DNA of 64,000 nt. It comes from Sphingopyxis chilensis (GTDB taxonomy: Bacteria > Pseudomonadota > Alphaproteobacteria > Sphingomonadales > Sphingomonadaceae). The translations under genes and the position numbers were made by a program. The notes beneath the pieces were generated by a model. It worked only from the letters and a program-made list of their open reading frames with translations, was not told the origin of the DNA and made no database searches. Below are positions 9,520-17,616 of the stretch, in pieces (positions within the stretch are counted from its first letter, which is position 1; each line of letters starts with the position of its first letter). Where the stretch lies: positions 1,087,501 through 1,151,500 of the forward strand of contig NZ_CP142394.1 of NCBI RefSeq assembly GCF_035930445.1, read 5' to 3'.

Positions 9520-9975
9520 CTAATCCTCGATCGGCGGGGCGGCCGCCGGTGCGAAGCCGGTGTCGGCGAGGCGCTTCAGCGCCGCGGCATATTTTGCGGT
9601 GTCGAGATAGGGGTGGAGGCTGACGATCTTGCCCCAGCGCAGGCGGATGATGTGGACGCCGTCGTTGACGTAAGATGTATCGCCGTCGGCCATCACCGCG
9701 CGGTCGCGCCATTCGATCACGGCCGTCGTGTCCCATGGCGTGCCGCTCGACGCGATATGCTTGATCTCGAACTTCAGCACCGGGTGGACCGCGAAAAGGC
9801 GCTGGAACCAGGCGCGCAGGCCCGCCTTGCTGTGGCGCGTGCCGCCGAGGGCGTGGTCGCCGGGGAAGATATGCTCGAAGCGGTCGGCCATGCCGGCGAG
9901 CGCCGACTCCCAGTCGCCGCGGCTGAGGCCGGCGAAGATCTTGCGGACCTGACGGCGGACAATGGCGTGATACAT
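9520..9975 (-). CDS. SnoaL/NTF2-like protein
   Basis: A 151-aa protein with an NTF2-like alpha+beta cone: MYHAIVRRQVRKIFAGLSRGDWESAL at the start (helical), then FPGDHALGG, a helix ending in WFQRLFAVHP, and strands such as TTAVIEWRD and GVHIIRLRWGKI. The ATG at 9975 is preceded by CAGGAG. The in-frame extension to 10026 runs through a promoter or operator region and is unlikely to be translated. Proteins of this fold act as isomerases, cyclases or binding proteins; the ligand cannot be told. Two TetR-type operator-like palindromes lie upstream. Confidence 0.8.
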   Translation of the reverse strand: MYHAIVRRQVRKIFAGLSRGDWESALAGMADRFEHIFPGDHALGGTRHSKAGLRAWFQRLFAVHPVLKFEIKHIASSGTPWDTTAVIEWRDRAVMADGDTSYVNDGVHIIRLRWGKIVSLHPYLDTAKYAAALKRLADTGFAPAAAPPIED

Positions 9976-9995
9976 GATGCGTCTCCTGAAACTGG

Positions 9996-10053
9996 TGTTA
10001 ACAATGTAAACATTGGAGATATCCAAATGGGATCAATGTTTACGATGTCAACA
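9996..10053. promoter_or_regulatory. Pair of TetR-type operator-like palindromes
   Basis: Two 17-mers, TGTTAACAATGTAAACA (9996-10012) and TGTTTACGATGTCAACA (10037-10053), share the pattern TGTT-x-AC-xx-TGT-x-AACA and are each nearly palindromic. The inner parts also form a perfect 10-bp inverted repeat (10006-10015 with 10034-10043). The region is AT-rich against its surroundings. It lies in front of the SnoaL-like gene (minus strand) and in front of an AAGGAGG motif on the plus strand. No regulator of this type is adjacent. Confidence 0.6.
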
Positions 10054-10080
10054 AGGAGGTGTGATTTTTTTGAAGCTCTC

Positions 10081-10965
10081 TCAGGAAAGCGGGCCGTCGC
10101 GCGCGATTTCATCGACCAACCATGCCCGAAAACGCTGCATCGCCTCGCTTTCGGGGCGCGACATCAAGCGGGTGAGCCAGTAGCGGCCGGCGTCGATCGT
10201 GGTCGCGAAGGGCTGGACGAGCAGCTCGGCCGCGAGTTCGCGGGTGAACATCGACGGCGGTGCGAGTGCGACGCCCTGGCCTGCGGCGGCGGCGGCGGCC
10301 ATCAGGGCTGAGCTGTCGAACATGGGGCCGCGCAGGACGGGGACCGGAACCCCCGCGGCGGCGAACCACAGCGCCCATTCGTCGGCGCGGTACGAGCGGA
10401 GCAGGCGTTCGTGGATCAGGTCGGCGGGGGTCTTGAGGCGCGCGGCGATCGCGGGCGCGCATAGCGGCGCCAGCGGCGCGGCGAGCAAGGGTTCGGCGTG
10501 GGTGCCGTGCCACGCGCCGTCGCCGAAGCGGATCGCATAGTCGAGCGCCTCGCCCGCGAGATCGACGCGGTTGTTGTTGGTCGAGATGCGGAGATCGATC
10601 GACGGGTGAAGGCGTGCGAAGGCATTTAGGCGCGGGAGCAACCAGCCGGTCGCGAAGGTGCCGACGACGCCGACCTTGAGCGCCTCGCGGAAGCGGCCGT
10701 CCGCATATTGGTCGAGCGTCGCGGCGACGCGGTCGAACGCATCGGCGACGACGGGGACGAGCGCATGGCCTTCGTCTGTGAGCGCGAGGCCGCGCGGCAG
10801 GCGGTGGAAGAGGCGCGTGCCGAGGCGGCGTTCGAGCTGCGCCACCTGATGGCTGACCGCGCCCTGGCTGACGTGGAGCTCGATCCCCGCACGGGTGAAG
10901 TTGAGGTGGCGCGCCGCCGCCTCGAAGGCGCGGAGGGCGTTGAGCGGGAGTTGGGCACGATCCAT
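10081..10965 (-). CDS. AmpR/GcvA-like LysR-type transcriptional regulator
   Basis: A 294-aa regulator with an N-terminal winged helix (residues 5-65; LPLNALRAFEAAARHLNFT, VSQGAVSHQV) very close in wording to AmpR and GcvA, and a C-terminal periplasmic-binding-protein-like effector domain. It is transcribed divergently from the metallo-beta-lactamase gene with about 95 bp between the start codons, the classic ampR-bla arrangement. By analogy it may sense cell-wall fragments and control the lactamase; that is inference from position and similarity. Confidence 0.9.
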   Translation of the reverse strand: MDRAQLPLNALRAFEAAARHLNFTRAGIELHVSQGAVSHQVAQLERRLGTRLFHRLPRGLALTDEGHALVPVVADAFDRVAATLDQYADGRFREALKVGVVGTFATGWLLPRLNAFARLHPSIDLRISTNNNRVDLAGEALDYAIRFGDGAWHGTHAEPLLAAPLAPLCAPAIAARLKTPADLIHERLLRSYRADEWALWFAAAGVPVPVLRGPMFDSSALMAAAAAAGQGVALAPPSMFTRELAAELLVQPFATTIDAGRYWLTRLMSRPESEAMQRFRAWLVDEIARDGPLS

Positions 10966-11060
10966 CGGTCAGTCATCAATTATCTTCATGGCTTTGTCGA
11001 GAAATGATGCTTTGTCGCGCGGCGCGCCTCTTGGCATTCCGGCGCCGAAGGGAGATGAAG

Positions 11061-11927
11061 ATGATCGAAGCAATCAGCATGTTGGCCTGGCTCGCCGGGG
11101 TGAGCGGGGCGCCGGTTCCGGCGGTCGATCCGCTGACGCAGCCGATCACCACGTCGCGCTCCGCCGAATGGCTGACGCCCGCGGAACCGGAGGAAATCTT
11201 CGGGAAGACCTATCTGGTCGGCTTCGGCGGGATGAGCGTCGCGCTGATCGATACCGGTGCCGGCCTTGTGCTGGTCGACGGCGCGCTGCCGCAGGCGGCG
11301 CCGGCGATCCTCGCCAATGTCCGCAAGCTGGGGTTCGACCCCAAAGACATCAAATTTATTCTGAGCACCGAACCGCATTTCGATCATGCGGGCGGGCTCG
11401 CCGCGCTCGCGCGCGATACCGGCGCGACAGTGGTCGCGAGCGAGCGCGGCGCCGAGGGGCTTCGCATGGGCAAGCACGCCGACGACGATCCGCAGCTCGG
11501 CTATGGCGGCAGCTGGCCGGCGGTGGCCGAGGTGCGCGCGGTGAAGGATGGCGAAGTGCTGAAGCTGGGCACAACAGCGATCACTGCGGTCGCGACGCCG
11601 GGGCACACGATGGGCAGCATGAGCTGGCGCTGGCCGGCGTGCGAGGGCCGCGTCTGCAAGGCAGTGGTCTTTGCGTCGAGCCTCAATCCGGTGTCGGCCG
11701 ACGGCTATCGCTTCACCTCGAAAGCCGGCGAGCCCTTTGTCGAGGGGTTTGCCGCAAGCTATCGCAAGATGGACGCGATGCCGTGCGACATATTGATCTC
11801 GGCGCATCCCGACAATGCGGGGCCGGGGCGGTATAGCGACGCGCCGGGCGCGTGCCGGACCTATGCCGACAGCTCACGCAAGCGGCTCGAGAAACGGCTG
11901 GAGGAGGAGCGCGCGGGCGCGCAATAG
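11061..11927 (+). CDS. Subclass B3 metallo-beta-lactamase with active-site Glu (B3-E type)
   Basis: A zinc hydrolase of the MBL fold, probably periplasmic, expected to open beta-lactam rings. The ATG at 11061 has GAAGGGAG about 7 nt upstream and gives 288 aa with a short hydrophobic leader (MIEAISMLAWLAGVSG). The metal motif reads EPHFDH at residues 104-109, so the first His of the usual HxHxDH is Glu; H182 (PGHTMGSMSW) and H249 (ISAHPDN) complete the two sites. This E variant is known from other sphingomonad enzymes such as SIE-1. An AmpR-like gene is divergent. Substrate range cannot be read from sequence. Confidence 0.9.
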   Translation: MIEAISMLAWLAGVSGAPVPAVDPLTQPITTSRSAEWLTPAEPEEIFGKTYLVGFGGMSVALIDTGAGLVLVDGALPQAAPAILANVRKLGFDPKDIKFILSTEPHFDHAGGLAALARDTGATVVASERGAEGLRMGKHADDDPQLGYGGSWPAVAEVRAVKDGEVLKLGTTAITAVATPGHTMGSMSWRWPACEGRVCKAVVFASSLNPVSADGYRFTSKAGEPFVEGFAASYRKMDAMPCDILISAHPDNAGPGRYSDAPGACRTYADSSRKRLEKRLEEERAGAQ

Positions 11928-12007
11928 CGTTCGATCGCGTTGCTTTTCAATCTTGTAAGCCCCCGCGCTCGCGCTAGTCTGACGGCGAGTTCGCGGGGGA
12001 TTGCCTG

Positions 12008-13102
12008 ATGTTCGATGCTGCATTGCTGTTCGCTTTCCTGCCCGCCGCGCTGCCCGCACCTCCCGTCAGCAGCCCTTCCGCCTATTCGCAGCAGATGCTG
12101 TCGTGGAGCCCCGGCGAAATCCGCTGCGATGGCGCGGCGATCGCGGGCGAGGTGCAGCGACCCGCGGTCGATGTGGCGACGGTAGATCCTCAGCGGGTCA
12201 AGCCGATAATCTATCGCTTTGCGATCGACGGCACGGGCCGGACGCACTCGATCGCGCGCGCGACCGGCAATATTTCCTCCTTCGGTCAGGACATCGGCCC
12301 GGCGCTGGCGGCGAGCCGTTTCGCAGCCGGTATGCCGCGCGCAAATTGCGAGATCAGCTATACGCCGCAATTCGCGTCGCTGGCGCAGGCGCCGCTCGCC
12401 GACCTCGCCGCCTATTCGATTTTCCCGACCGGGGCGAGGCTGCCCAAGGCGGGGTGGGGACGCTTCGCCGCCGTCGGCAATTGCCGCGACAAGCCGCGGC
12501 CGGTCGCGCTGATGCGCGCGCGACCCGATTTTTCGAAGCTGATGACAACGCCCGGCGCGCGCGACTGGTCGCTGGTCGCCTATGACACCGATGCCGACGG
12601 GCGGCCGCTCAATGTGCAAGTCGCGCACGGAACGGGCAATGAGGAGCTCGATGCCGCCGCGGTCGAGGCGATACGCGCGTCGCGCTTCACCGGCGGCGCG
12701 CGGACGGGCTGCCTCTATCCCTATTGGCTTGGCGCGGGGAAATTCGCGGCGCCCGAGCGGCCCACCAAGCGGGCGTTGCGTCCGGCGGATGCCGTCTGCC
12801 CGGCAAAGATCGAGTGGGTGAGCCGACCTACGACCTATTATCCGCCCGCCTATCGCAAGCGCGCGATCGAGGGCTGGGCGGTGGTGTCGTTCGACATCGC
12901 GCCATGGGGCGAGGTCGGAAATGTCAAGCTGCTCGCCGCGCAGCCATCGGACGATTTCGGCGGGCAGGCGATCTCCATCGTGCGCAGCGGCCGCGTCGCG
13001 CCCTCGGCGCAAGGCGCGTCGGGCTGCGTCGAGACGGTGAACTTCCTGATGCCCGAGCGCGATCGGACCGACGACGAGGATGAGCCGCCGGTGGTCGACT
13101 GA
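12008..13102 (+). CDS. Secreted protein with two TonB C-terminal-like domains
   Basis: A 364-aa protein with an N-terminal hydrophobic leader (MFDAALLFAFLPAALPAPP). Two regions follow the TonB C-terminal pattern: one near residues 185-235 (VAYDTDADGRPLNVQVAHGTG, then LDAAAVEAIRASRF) and one near 275-350 (YPPAYRKRAIEGWAVVSFDI, then GEVGNVKLL). There is no clear N-terminal TM anchor plus Pro-rich spacer like true TonB, so it is probably a periplasmic protein that uses the fold for binding. It is transcribed convergently with the Sel1/SPOR gene, 12 bp apart. Confidence 0.75.
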   Translation: MFDAALLFAFLPAALPAPPVSSPSAYSQQMLSWSPGEIRCDGAAIAGEVQRPAVDVATVDPQRVKPIIYRFAIDGTGRTHSIARATGNISSFGQDIGPALAASRFAAGMPRANCEISYTPQFASLAQAPLADLAAYSIFPTGARLPKAGWGRFAAVGNCRDKPRPVALMRARPDFSKLMTTPGARDWSLVAYDTDADGRPLNVQVAHGTGNEELDAAAVEAIRASRFTGGARTGCLYPYWLGAGKFAAPERPTKRALRPADAVCPAKIEWVSRPTTYYPPAYRKRAIEGWAVVSFDIAPWGEVGNVKLLAAQPSDDFGGQAISIVRSGRVAPSAQGASGCVETVNFLMPERDRTDDEDEPPVVD

Positions 13103-13114
13103 TCGCCGCGGCGC

Positions 13115-14359
13115 CTATTTATCGACGACGAGGCAGGCCTGGCCGCTCTTGCGCAGCGAGGCGCAGAAGCTGTCGGCCTCACCCTTGTTCGCGAAGCCGC
13201 CGGCCTGGAGGCGGGTGAGCTTGCCGGTCTTGACCAGATGGGGTGTGCGGCCGGCGAAGGCGCCATTCTTCTTTTCAAGCGCGGCCCAGAGATTGCGCGC
13301 GTTCGCCTCGACCCCGAAGGCGCCGAGCTGCGCGCGCCACGGGCTGGCGGTACCATTGTGAACGCGGGCCAGCACGGGGGCCGGCGCGGTCTTGGCGGGT
13401 TCGGCCTTGACCGGAGCCGGCTTGGCGGGGGCGGGTGCGGTTTTGGCCGGCTGCACCGTTTCGGGCTTGGGCGGCAGCGTACCGCTTTCGGGCGGCGGGG
13501 CGTAAGTGGTACCCGGCTGGCTGGTCGCCGCGACGGCGTCCGCGGTCGCTTCGGCGGCGGCCGCGGCAGCGGCGCTGGCGACGGGTGAGGGTGGCACGGC
13601 GACGCTGCGGATCGGTTCGGGGGTTTTCGGCGCGGGCGCGGACTGGGCCTTGATCACCGGCGGCGGCGTGTAGTTGGTGCCGGGGGTCGAGGCGGGCAAG
13701 CTCGCGGTCTTGATCGGCGAGGCGGGCGCGGGCTTCGGTGCGGGCGGCGCTGCGGCGCTGACCGCGGCGAGGCGCGCCTGCTGTTCGCCACGTTCGATGT
13801 CGGGGAGCATCGCGAGGCCGCGCTGGCGCTGCTCGAGCGGGATCAGATTGTCGAGCTGGACGAGGCGCGCCGACGCGATGGCGAGCCCCGCGTCGCTCGC
13901 GCGCTTGGTGAGCGCATAGGCGCGCGGCCAGTCCTCGGCCGCGAGGTCGCCGTTGAAGTGCGCGGTGCCGAGCACATATTGCGCGCGCGGTTCGCCGCGC
14001 GCGGCCGAGCGGGTGATGAAGGGCATCGCCTCTTCGCGGCGGTTCGCGGTGAACAGAACGAGGCCGAGATTGTCCTCCGCCTGAAGATGGCCCTGTTTCG
14101 CGGCGCGGCGATACCATGCCTCGGCCTGCGAGAGGTCGGTCGGGACGCCGCGGCCGAGCTTGTAAGCCTGGCCGAGGTTGAACTGCGCATCGGCGTCGCC
14201 GGCGATCGCGAGCGGTCGCCATTCGGCGACGGCCGCCTGGTAATTGCCCGCCTGCCACGCATCGACGCCGTCCTTGACGTCGGCAAGGGCGGGCGACGCC
14301 GGCATCGCCGCGAGGGCGAGCGGCAGGGCCAATAAAAGGGCGGTGCGGAACGAACGCAT
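13115..14359 (-). CDS. Sel1-repeat and SPOR-domain periplasmic protein
   Basis: A 414-aa exported protein. The ATG at 14359 follows GGAG and opens a clear signal peptide ending ASPALA. Residues 28-190 hold Sel1/TPR-like repeats (GDADAQFNLGQAYKLGRGVP, AEAWYRRAAKQGH and so on). A Pro/Ala-rich linker of about 130 residues leads to a C-terminal SPOR domain (WRAQLGAFGVEANARNLW to the end) that should bind denuded peptidoglycan. It is divergent from the ParA gene and shares the SPOR domain with the lipoprotein at 16060, so the four genes look like one functional locus. Confidence 0.88.
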   Translation of the reverse strand: MRSFRTALLLALPLALAAMPASPALADVKDGVDAWQAGNYQAAVAEWRPLAIAGDADAQFNLGQAYKLGRGVPTDLSQAEAWYRRAAKQGHLQAEDNLGLVLFTANRREEAMPFITRSAARGEPRAQYVLGTAHFNGDLAAEDWPRAYALTKRASDAGLAIASARLVQLDNLIPLEQRQRGLAMLPDIERGEQQARLAAVSAAAPPAPKPAPASPIKTASLPASTPGTNYTPPPVIKAQSAPAPKTPEPIRSVAVPPSPVASAAAAAAAEATADAVAATSQPGTTYAPPPESGTLPPKPETVQPAKTAPAPAKPAPVKAEPAKTAPAPVLARVHNGTASPWRAQLGAFGVEANARNLWAALEKKNGAFAGRTPHLVKTGKLTRLQAGGFANKGEADSFCASLRKSGQACLVVDK

Positions 14360-14616
14360 CTTATTCTCCAATGACTTGCGCGGCATGACAGCGGCTGCAG
14401 TCCCCGGATGCTTTATAGCGCCAATTGGCTAACACCGCGTTAGCGACAAAATGCCGCGCACCGAACTTGATCCGTTCTGGGACAAGTTGGTCTTGAGGGG
14501 TTGTTTACCATAAGTGCGAGCAAGTCGTTCACCCTCATTTTATCATCGTTAACCCAATTTTAGCGCCCCGCATGGCATCCCTTCGCCGATTTTTGGATTT
14601 CCGAGGGGGTAACGCA
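14360..14616. other. Intergenic region between the Sel1/SPOR gene and parA-like gene
   Basis: 257 bp between divergent genes, more AT-rich than its neighbours (for example TTTATCATCGTTAACCC near 14540). It must hold both promoters; I could not assign -10/-35 boxes with confidence, and no ORF with a ribosome site was seen. Confidence 0.5.
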
Positions 14617-15339
14617 GTGCGCGTATTGGCATTGGCTTCACAGAAAGGCGGGTCGGGCAAGACGACGCTGTCGGGGCACCTCGCGGTGCAGGCGCAGCTT
14701 GCGGGCGCCGGCCCCGTCGTCCTGATCGACATCGATCCGCAGGGCTCGCTCGCCGACTGGTGGAACGAGCGCGAAACCGACCTTCCGGCCTTTGCCCAGA
14801 CGACGGTCGCAAGGCTCGCCTCCGACCTCGAAATCCTGCGCCAGCAGGGCTTTAAACTAGCGGTCATCGATACGCCGCCGGCGATCACCATGGCGATCCA
14901 GAGCGTGATTTCGGTGGCCGAACTGATCGTCGTCCCGACGCGGCCGAGCCCGCACGACCTGCGCGCCGTCGGTGCCACCGTCGATCTGTGCGAACGCGCC
15001 GGCAAACCGCTGGTGTTCGTCGTCAACGGCGCGACGCCCAAGGCCAAGATTACCAGCGAAGCCGCGGTTGCGCTGTCGCAGCACGGCACCGTCGCCCCGA
15101 TCACGCTGCATCACCGCACCGATTATGCCGCGTCGATGATCGACGGCCGCACCGTGATGGAGGTCGACCCCAACGGGCGCTCCGCCGACGAAATCCGCCA
15201 GTTGTGGACCTATATGAACGATCGCCTCGAAAAGAATTTCCGCCGGACCGTATTTGCCGCGCCTTTGCCCACGCAGGGCAATTATGGTGCGGTTCGCCCG
15301 ATGGGCGGTGGCTTCGGCCGCCGCATCGCCGGTCAGTGA
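14617..15339 (+). CDS. ParA family ATPase
   Basis: A 240-aa ParA/MinD-type ATPase. The GTG at 14617 has GAGGGGG 6-10 nt upstream; the next frame-compatible ATG (14572) lacks a site. The deviant Walker A KGGSGKTT is at residues 10-17, DIDPQGSLADWW follows as switch I, and VIDTPP is Walker B. Such ATPases position cargo such as plasmids, chromosomes or protein clusters on the nucleoid. It is not near an origin-type parABS context: no ParB with HTH is present. Instead it is paired with a ribbon-helix-helix protein and two SPOR proteins. Confidence 0.92.
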   Translation: MRVLALASQKGGSGKTTLSGHLAVQAQLAGAGPVVLIDIDPQGSLADWWNERETDLPAFAQTTVARLASDLEILRQQGFKLAVIDTPPAITMAIQSVISVAELIVVPTRPSPHDLRAVGATVDLCERAGKPLVFVVNGATPKAKITSEAAVALSQHGTVAPITLHHRTDYAASMIDGRTVMEVDPNGRSADEIRQLWTYMNDRLEKNFRRTVFAAPLPTQGNYGAVRPMGGGFGRRIAGQ

Positions 15340-15353
15340 CGGGAGCGGGAACC

Positions 15354-16037
15354 ATGGGCGAACCGAAACCCCTCGCATCGCTGAGCGCCGGACTTCTGGC
15401 CCGCAAGGGCGGGGCGCGTCCCGCGATGCGCCGCCAGCCGCTCGGCAGCGGTCCGGCACCGCTCAACAGTGGCGGCTATGACGATCTTGGCTGGAACGAC
15501 ATGGGTTATGATGTCGATCCCGACCAGTCGAGCGAGCCCGCGCGGATGCTCGACCTCAAGCCTTTGCTCACCGGATCGGTGCTTGCGCATAATGTCGAGG
15601 CCGAACAGGCGGTCGACGAGAGCGCCGGCCACGACATGGCTGCGGATTTTGCCGCTCCCGCCGATGATTTCGCTGTCGACGGTTATGGCGCCGACCAGTT
15701 CGAGGCCGAAACGCACGAAGTCCCCGAGATCGTCCGCCAGCAGGAATCGCTGATCGAACGCGTCGCCGCGGTGGCGCGCAAGGTCGAGGCCCGTCCCGCG
15801 CTGGCGGCGAAAAAGGAAAAGGCGCCGCGCGCGCTGCGCGCCCGCGAAAAGGCGGCGTTCACGCTGCGCCTCGACGCCGAGCGCCATTTGCGCCTTCGCC
15901 TCGCAAGCGCGGTGACGAACCGGTCGTCGCAGGTGATCCTGACCGACCTGCTCGACGAATATCTGTCGTCGTTGCCCGAAATCGACGCGATGGCGAGCCG
16001 CCTGCCGGCCGCGCGTCCGGCGCGCGGGCGGCGCTGA
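15354..16037 (+). CDS. ParA-linked protein with C-terminal ribbon-helix-helix region
   Basis: A 227-aa protein starting 14 nt after parA (CGGGAGCGGGAACC before the ATG). The N-terminal 120 residues are acidic and probably disordered (WNDMGYDVDPDQSSEPAR, DFAAPADDFAVDGYGAD). The C-terminal part has a predicted RHH: FTLRLDAERHLRLRLASAV, then TNRSSQVILTDLLDEYLSSL, that is, a strand with Arg/Lys side chains and two helices. It is probably the DNA- or ParA-binding partner of the ATPase. I do not recognise a named family. Confidence 0.75.
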   Translation: MGEPKPLASLSAGLLARKGGARPAMRRQPLGSGPAPLNSGGYDDLGWNDMGYDVDPDQSSEPARMLDLKPLLTGSVLAHNVEAEQAVDESAGHDMAADFAAPADDFAVDGYGADQFEAETHEVPEIVRQQESLIERVAAVARKVEARPALAAKKEKAPRALRAREKAAFTLRLDAERHLRLRLASAVTNRSSQVILTDLLDEYLSSLPEIDAMASRLPAARPARGRR

Positions 16038-16059
16038 CAGGCATAAGAGGGGGACCGAC

Positions 16060-17475
16060 ATGAACCGCAAGTTGCTGAAGAACCTGGCCGTTTCGGGATT
16101 CATCCTGGGCGTCGTCACCGGATGCAGCGGCATGGGCAAGATGGCCGACGCGCCGTCGCGCGCCGCCGGCACGCCCGCTGTCGCCGCCAAATCGGCCGAA
16201 AAGGCACGCGCCGCGCTTGAAGCGGGCAAGGCAAGCAAGGCGATCGGCCTGGCCGAGGCCGCGGTCGCGGGCAGTCCGCGCGACGCGGGTTTCCGCGCGC
16301 TGCTGGGGCAAGCCTATCTCAATGACGGCCGCTTCGCATCGGCGAGCGCGGCCCTGGCGGAGGCGATGGAGCTTGGCGCCACGGACAGCAATACGATCCT
16401 GTCGCTGACGCTGTCGCAGATCGCGCAGGGCAAGAATGCCGAGGCGGTCGCGTTGCTGACGCGGCACCGCGACACGGTTCCCGCGTCCGATCTCGGGCTG
16501 GCGCTCGCGCTGGCCGGCGACGCCGAAGGGTCGATCTATGTGCTGAGCGAAGCCGCGCGCGCCGAAGGTGCCGAGGCGCGGACGCGGCAGAATTTCGCGC
16601 TCGCGCTCGCGCTGTCGGGCCGCTGGGCGCAGGCGCGCATCGTGGCGTCGCAGGATCTGTCGCTCGACAAGCTCGAAGGCCGGATGGCCGAATGGTCGAA
16701 GCTCGCCGAACAGCCGATCGCGCAGGTCCGCGTCGCGAGCCTGATCGGCACGTCCGCGCAGCAGGATGCGGGTATGCCCGTGCGCCTCGCGCTTGCCAAT
16801 TTCGCCGATACGCAGATGGCCGTCGCCGAACCCGTGAACGAACCCGCCGTCGAACTCGCCAGTGCCGATCCGGCGCCGGTCGCCGACTATGCGCCGCCGC
16901 CGCCGGTGCTTGCCCCGGTCCTCGCCGACGCGGGCAGCGCGATCCGCAGCGTCGAACTGCCGATGCCGGTGCGCGGGGCCGATGGTGTCGTGCCCGTCAC
17001 CGAATTGCCGCAGCCGCAGCCCGCCGGCGAAATCATCCTTGCCGATGCCGCGCCCTATCGCGCCGCGCCGCGCGTCGCGGGCGAAGGGCGCATCCGCCCC
17101 GCGCAGCAGCAGGCGCTCGAACTCGCGACGGTGCTCGTCCCCAGAGCGATGGGTTTCGACGCGAAGAAGCCGAATGGCTGGGCGGTGCAGCTTGGCGCCT
17201 ATGACAGCCTGGCGATCGCGAAGGAAAAATGGGGCACGCTGAAAAAGCGCAACGGCGTGCTCGGGAATTTCCCGGCGTCGAGTCACGCCGCGACGTTGAA
17301 GGGGCGCACATTCTATCGCCTGACGGTCAACGGCCTCGCCTCGCGCACCGACGCGACCAGCCTCTGCAACGAGCTTAAGAAGCAGGGCCAGACCTGCTTC
17401 ATCCGCGCGATGGGTGGCGGCGAGACGATCCAGTGGGCGGCGAAGGCCGGTTCAATGCGGCTCGCATCGCGCTAG
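16060..17475 (+). CDS. TPR and SPOR-domain lipoprotein
   Basis: A 471-aa outer-membrane-type lipoprotein. Its lipobox LGVVTGCS places the lipidated Cys near residue 22. TPR-like helices follow (EKARAALEAGKASKAIGLAEA, RDAGFRALLGQAYLND, repeated to about residue 220). Then comes a Pro/Ala linker and a C-terminal SPOR domain (GWAVQLGAYDSLAIAKEKW to NELKKQGQTCFIRA). It lies 22 nt downstream of the RHH gene and is followed by a strong terminator, so parA-RHH-lipoprotein is an operon. The architecture mirrors the divergent Sel1/SPOR protein. Confidence 0.88.
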   Translation: MNRKLLKNLAVSGFILGVVTGCSGMGKMADAPSRAAGTPAVAAKSAEKARAALEAGKASKAIGLAEAAVAGSPRDAGFRALLGQAYLNDGRFASASAALAEAMELGATDSNTILSLTLSQIAQGKNAEAVALLTRHRDTVPASDLGLALALAGDAEGSIYVLSEAARAEGAEARTRQNFALALALSGRWAQARIVASQDLSLDKLEGRMAEWSKLAEQPIAQVRVASLIGTSAQQDAGMPVRLALANFADTQMAVAEPVNEPAVELASADPAPVADYAPPPPVLAPVLADAGSAIRSVELPMPVRGADGVVPVTELPQPQPAGEIILADAAPYRAAPRVAGEGRIRPAQQQALELATVLVPRAMGFDAKKPNGWAVQLGAYDSLAIAKEKWGTLKKRNGVLGNFPASSHAATLKGRTFYRLTVNGLASRTDATSLCNELKKQGQTCFIRAMGGGETIQWAAKAGSMRLASR

Positions 17476-17497
17476 GCCCGACTTTCCAGAGATAAGG

Positions 17498-17529
17498 GGG
17501 AGGGGCGTGGCCGCGAGGCCGCGCCTCTT
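17498..17529 (+). terminator. Intrinsic terminator of the parA operon
   Basis: A stem of about 13 bp (17498-17510 with 17515-17527, with GT wobbles) around a GCGA loop runs into TTTTG. It lies 23 nt after the lipoprotein stop codon. Confidence 0.8.
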
Positions 17530-17616
17530 TTGTTCGGGACAAGGATCGCCCGTCGACCGCTTCTGTCGAACGGTCCGATCCACCTCGCCAATGTGTGGAG
17601 CCGCGGTAGTGGAGGC

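Noticed and set aside
9976..10026. N-terminal extension of the SnoaL-like protein to 10026
   Set aside because: It would cover an operator-like palindrome and has no ribosome site; the ATG at 9975 has CAGGAG.
14988..15353. Upstream extension of the RHH gene into parA
   Set aside because: The frame is the +1 shadow of parA; the ATG at 15354 has a ribosome site and starts a sensible protein.
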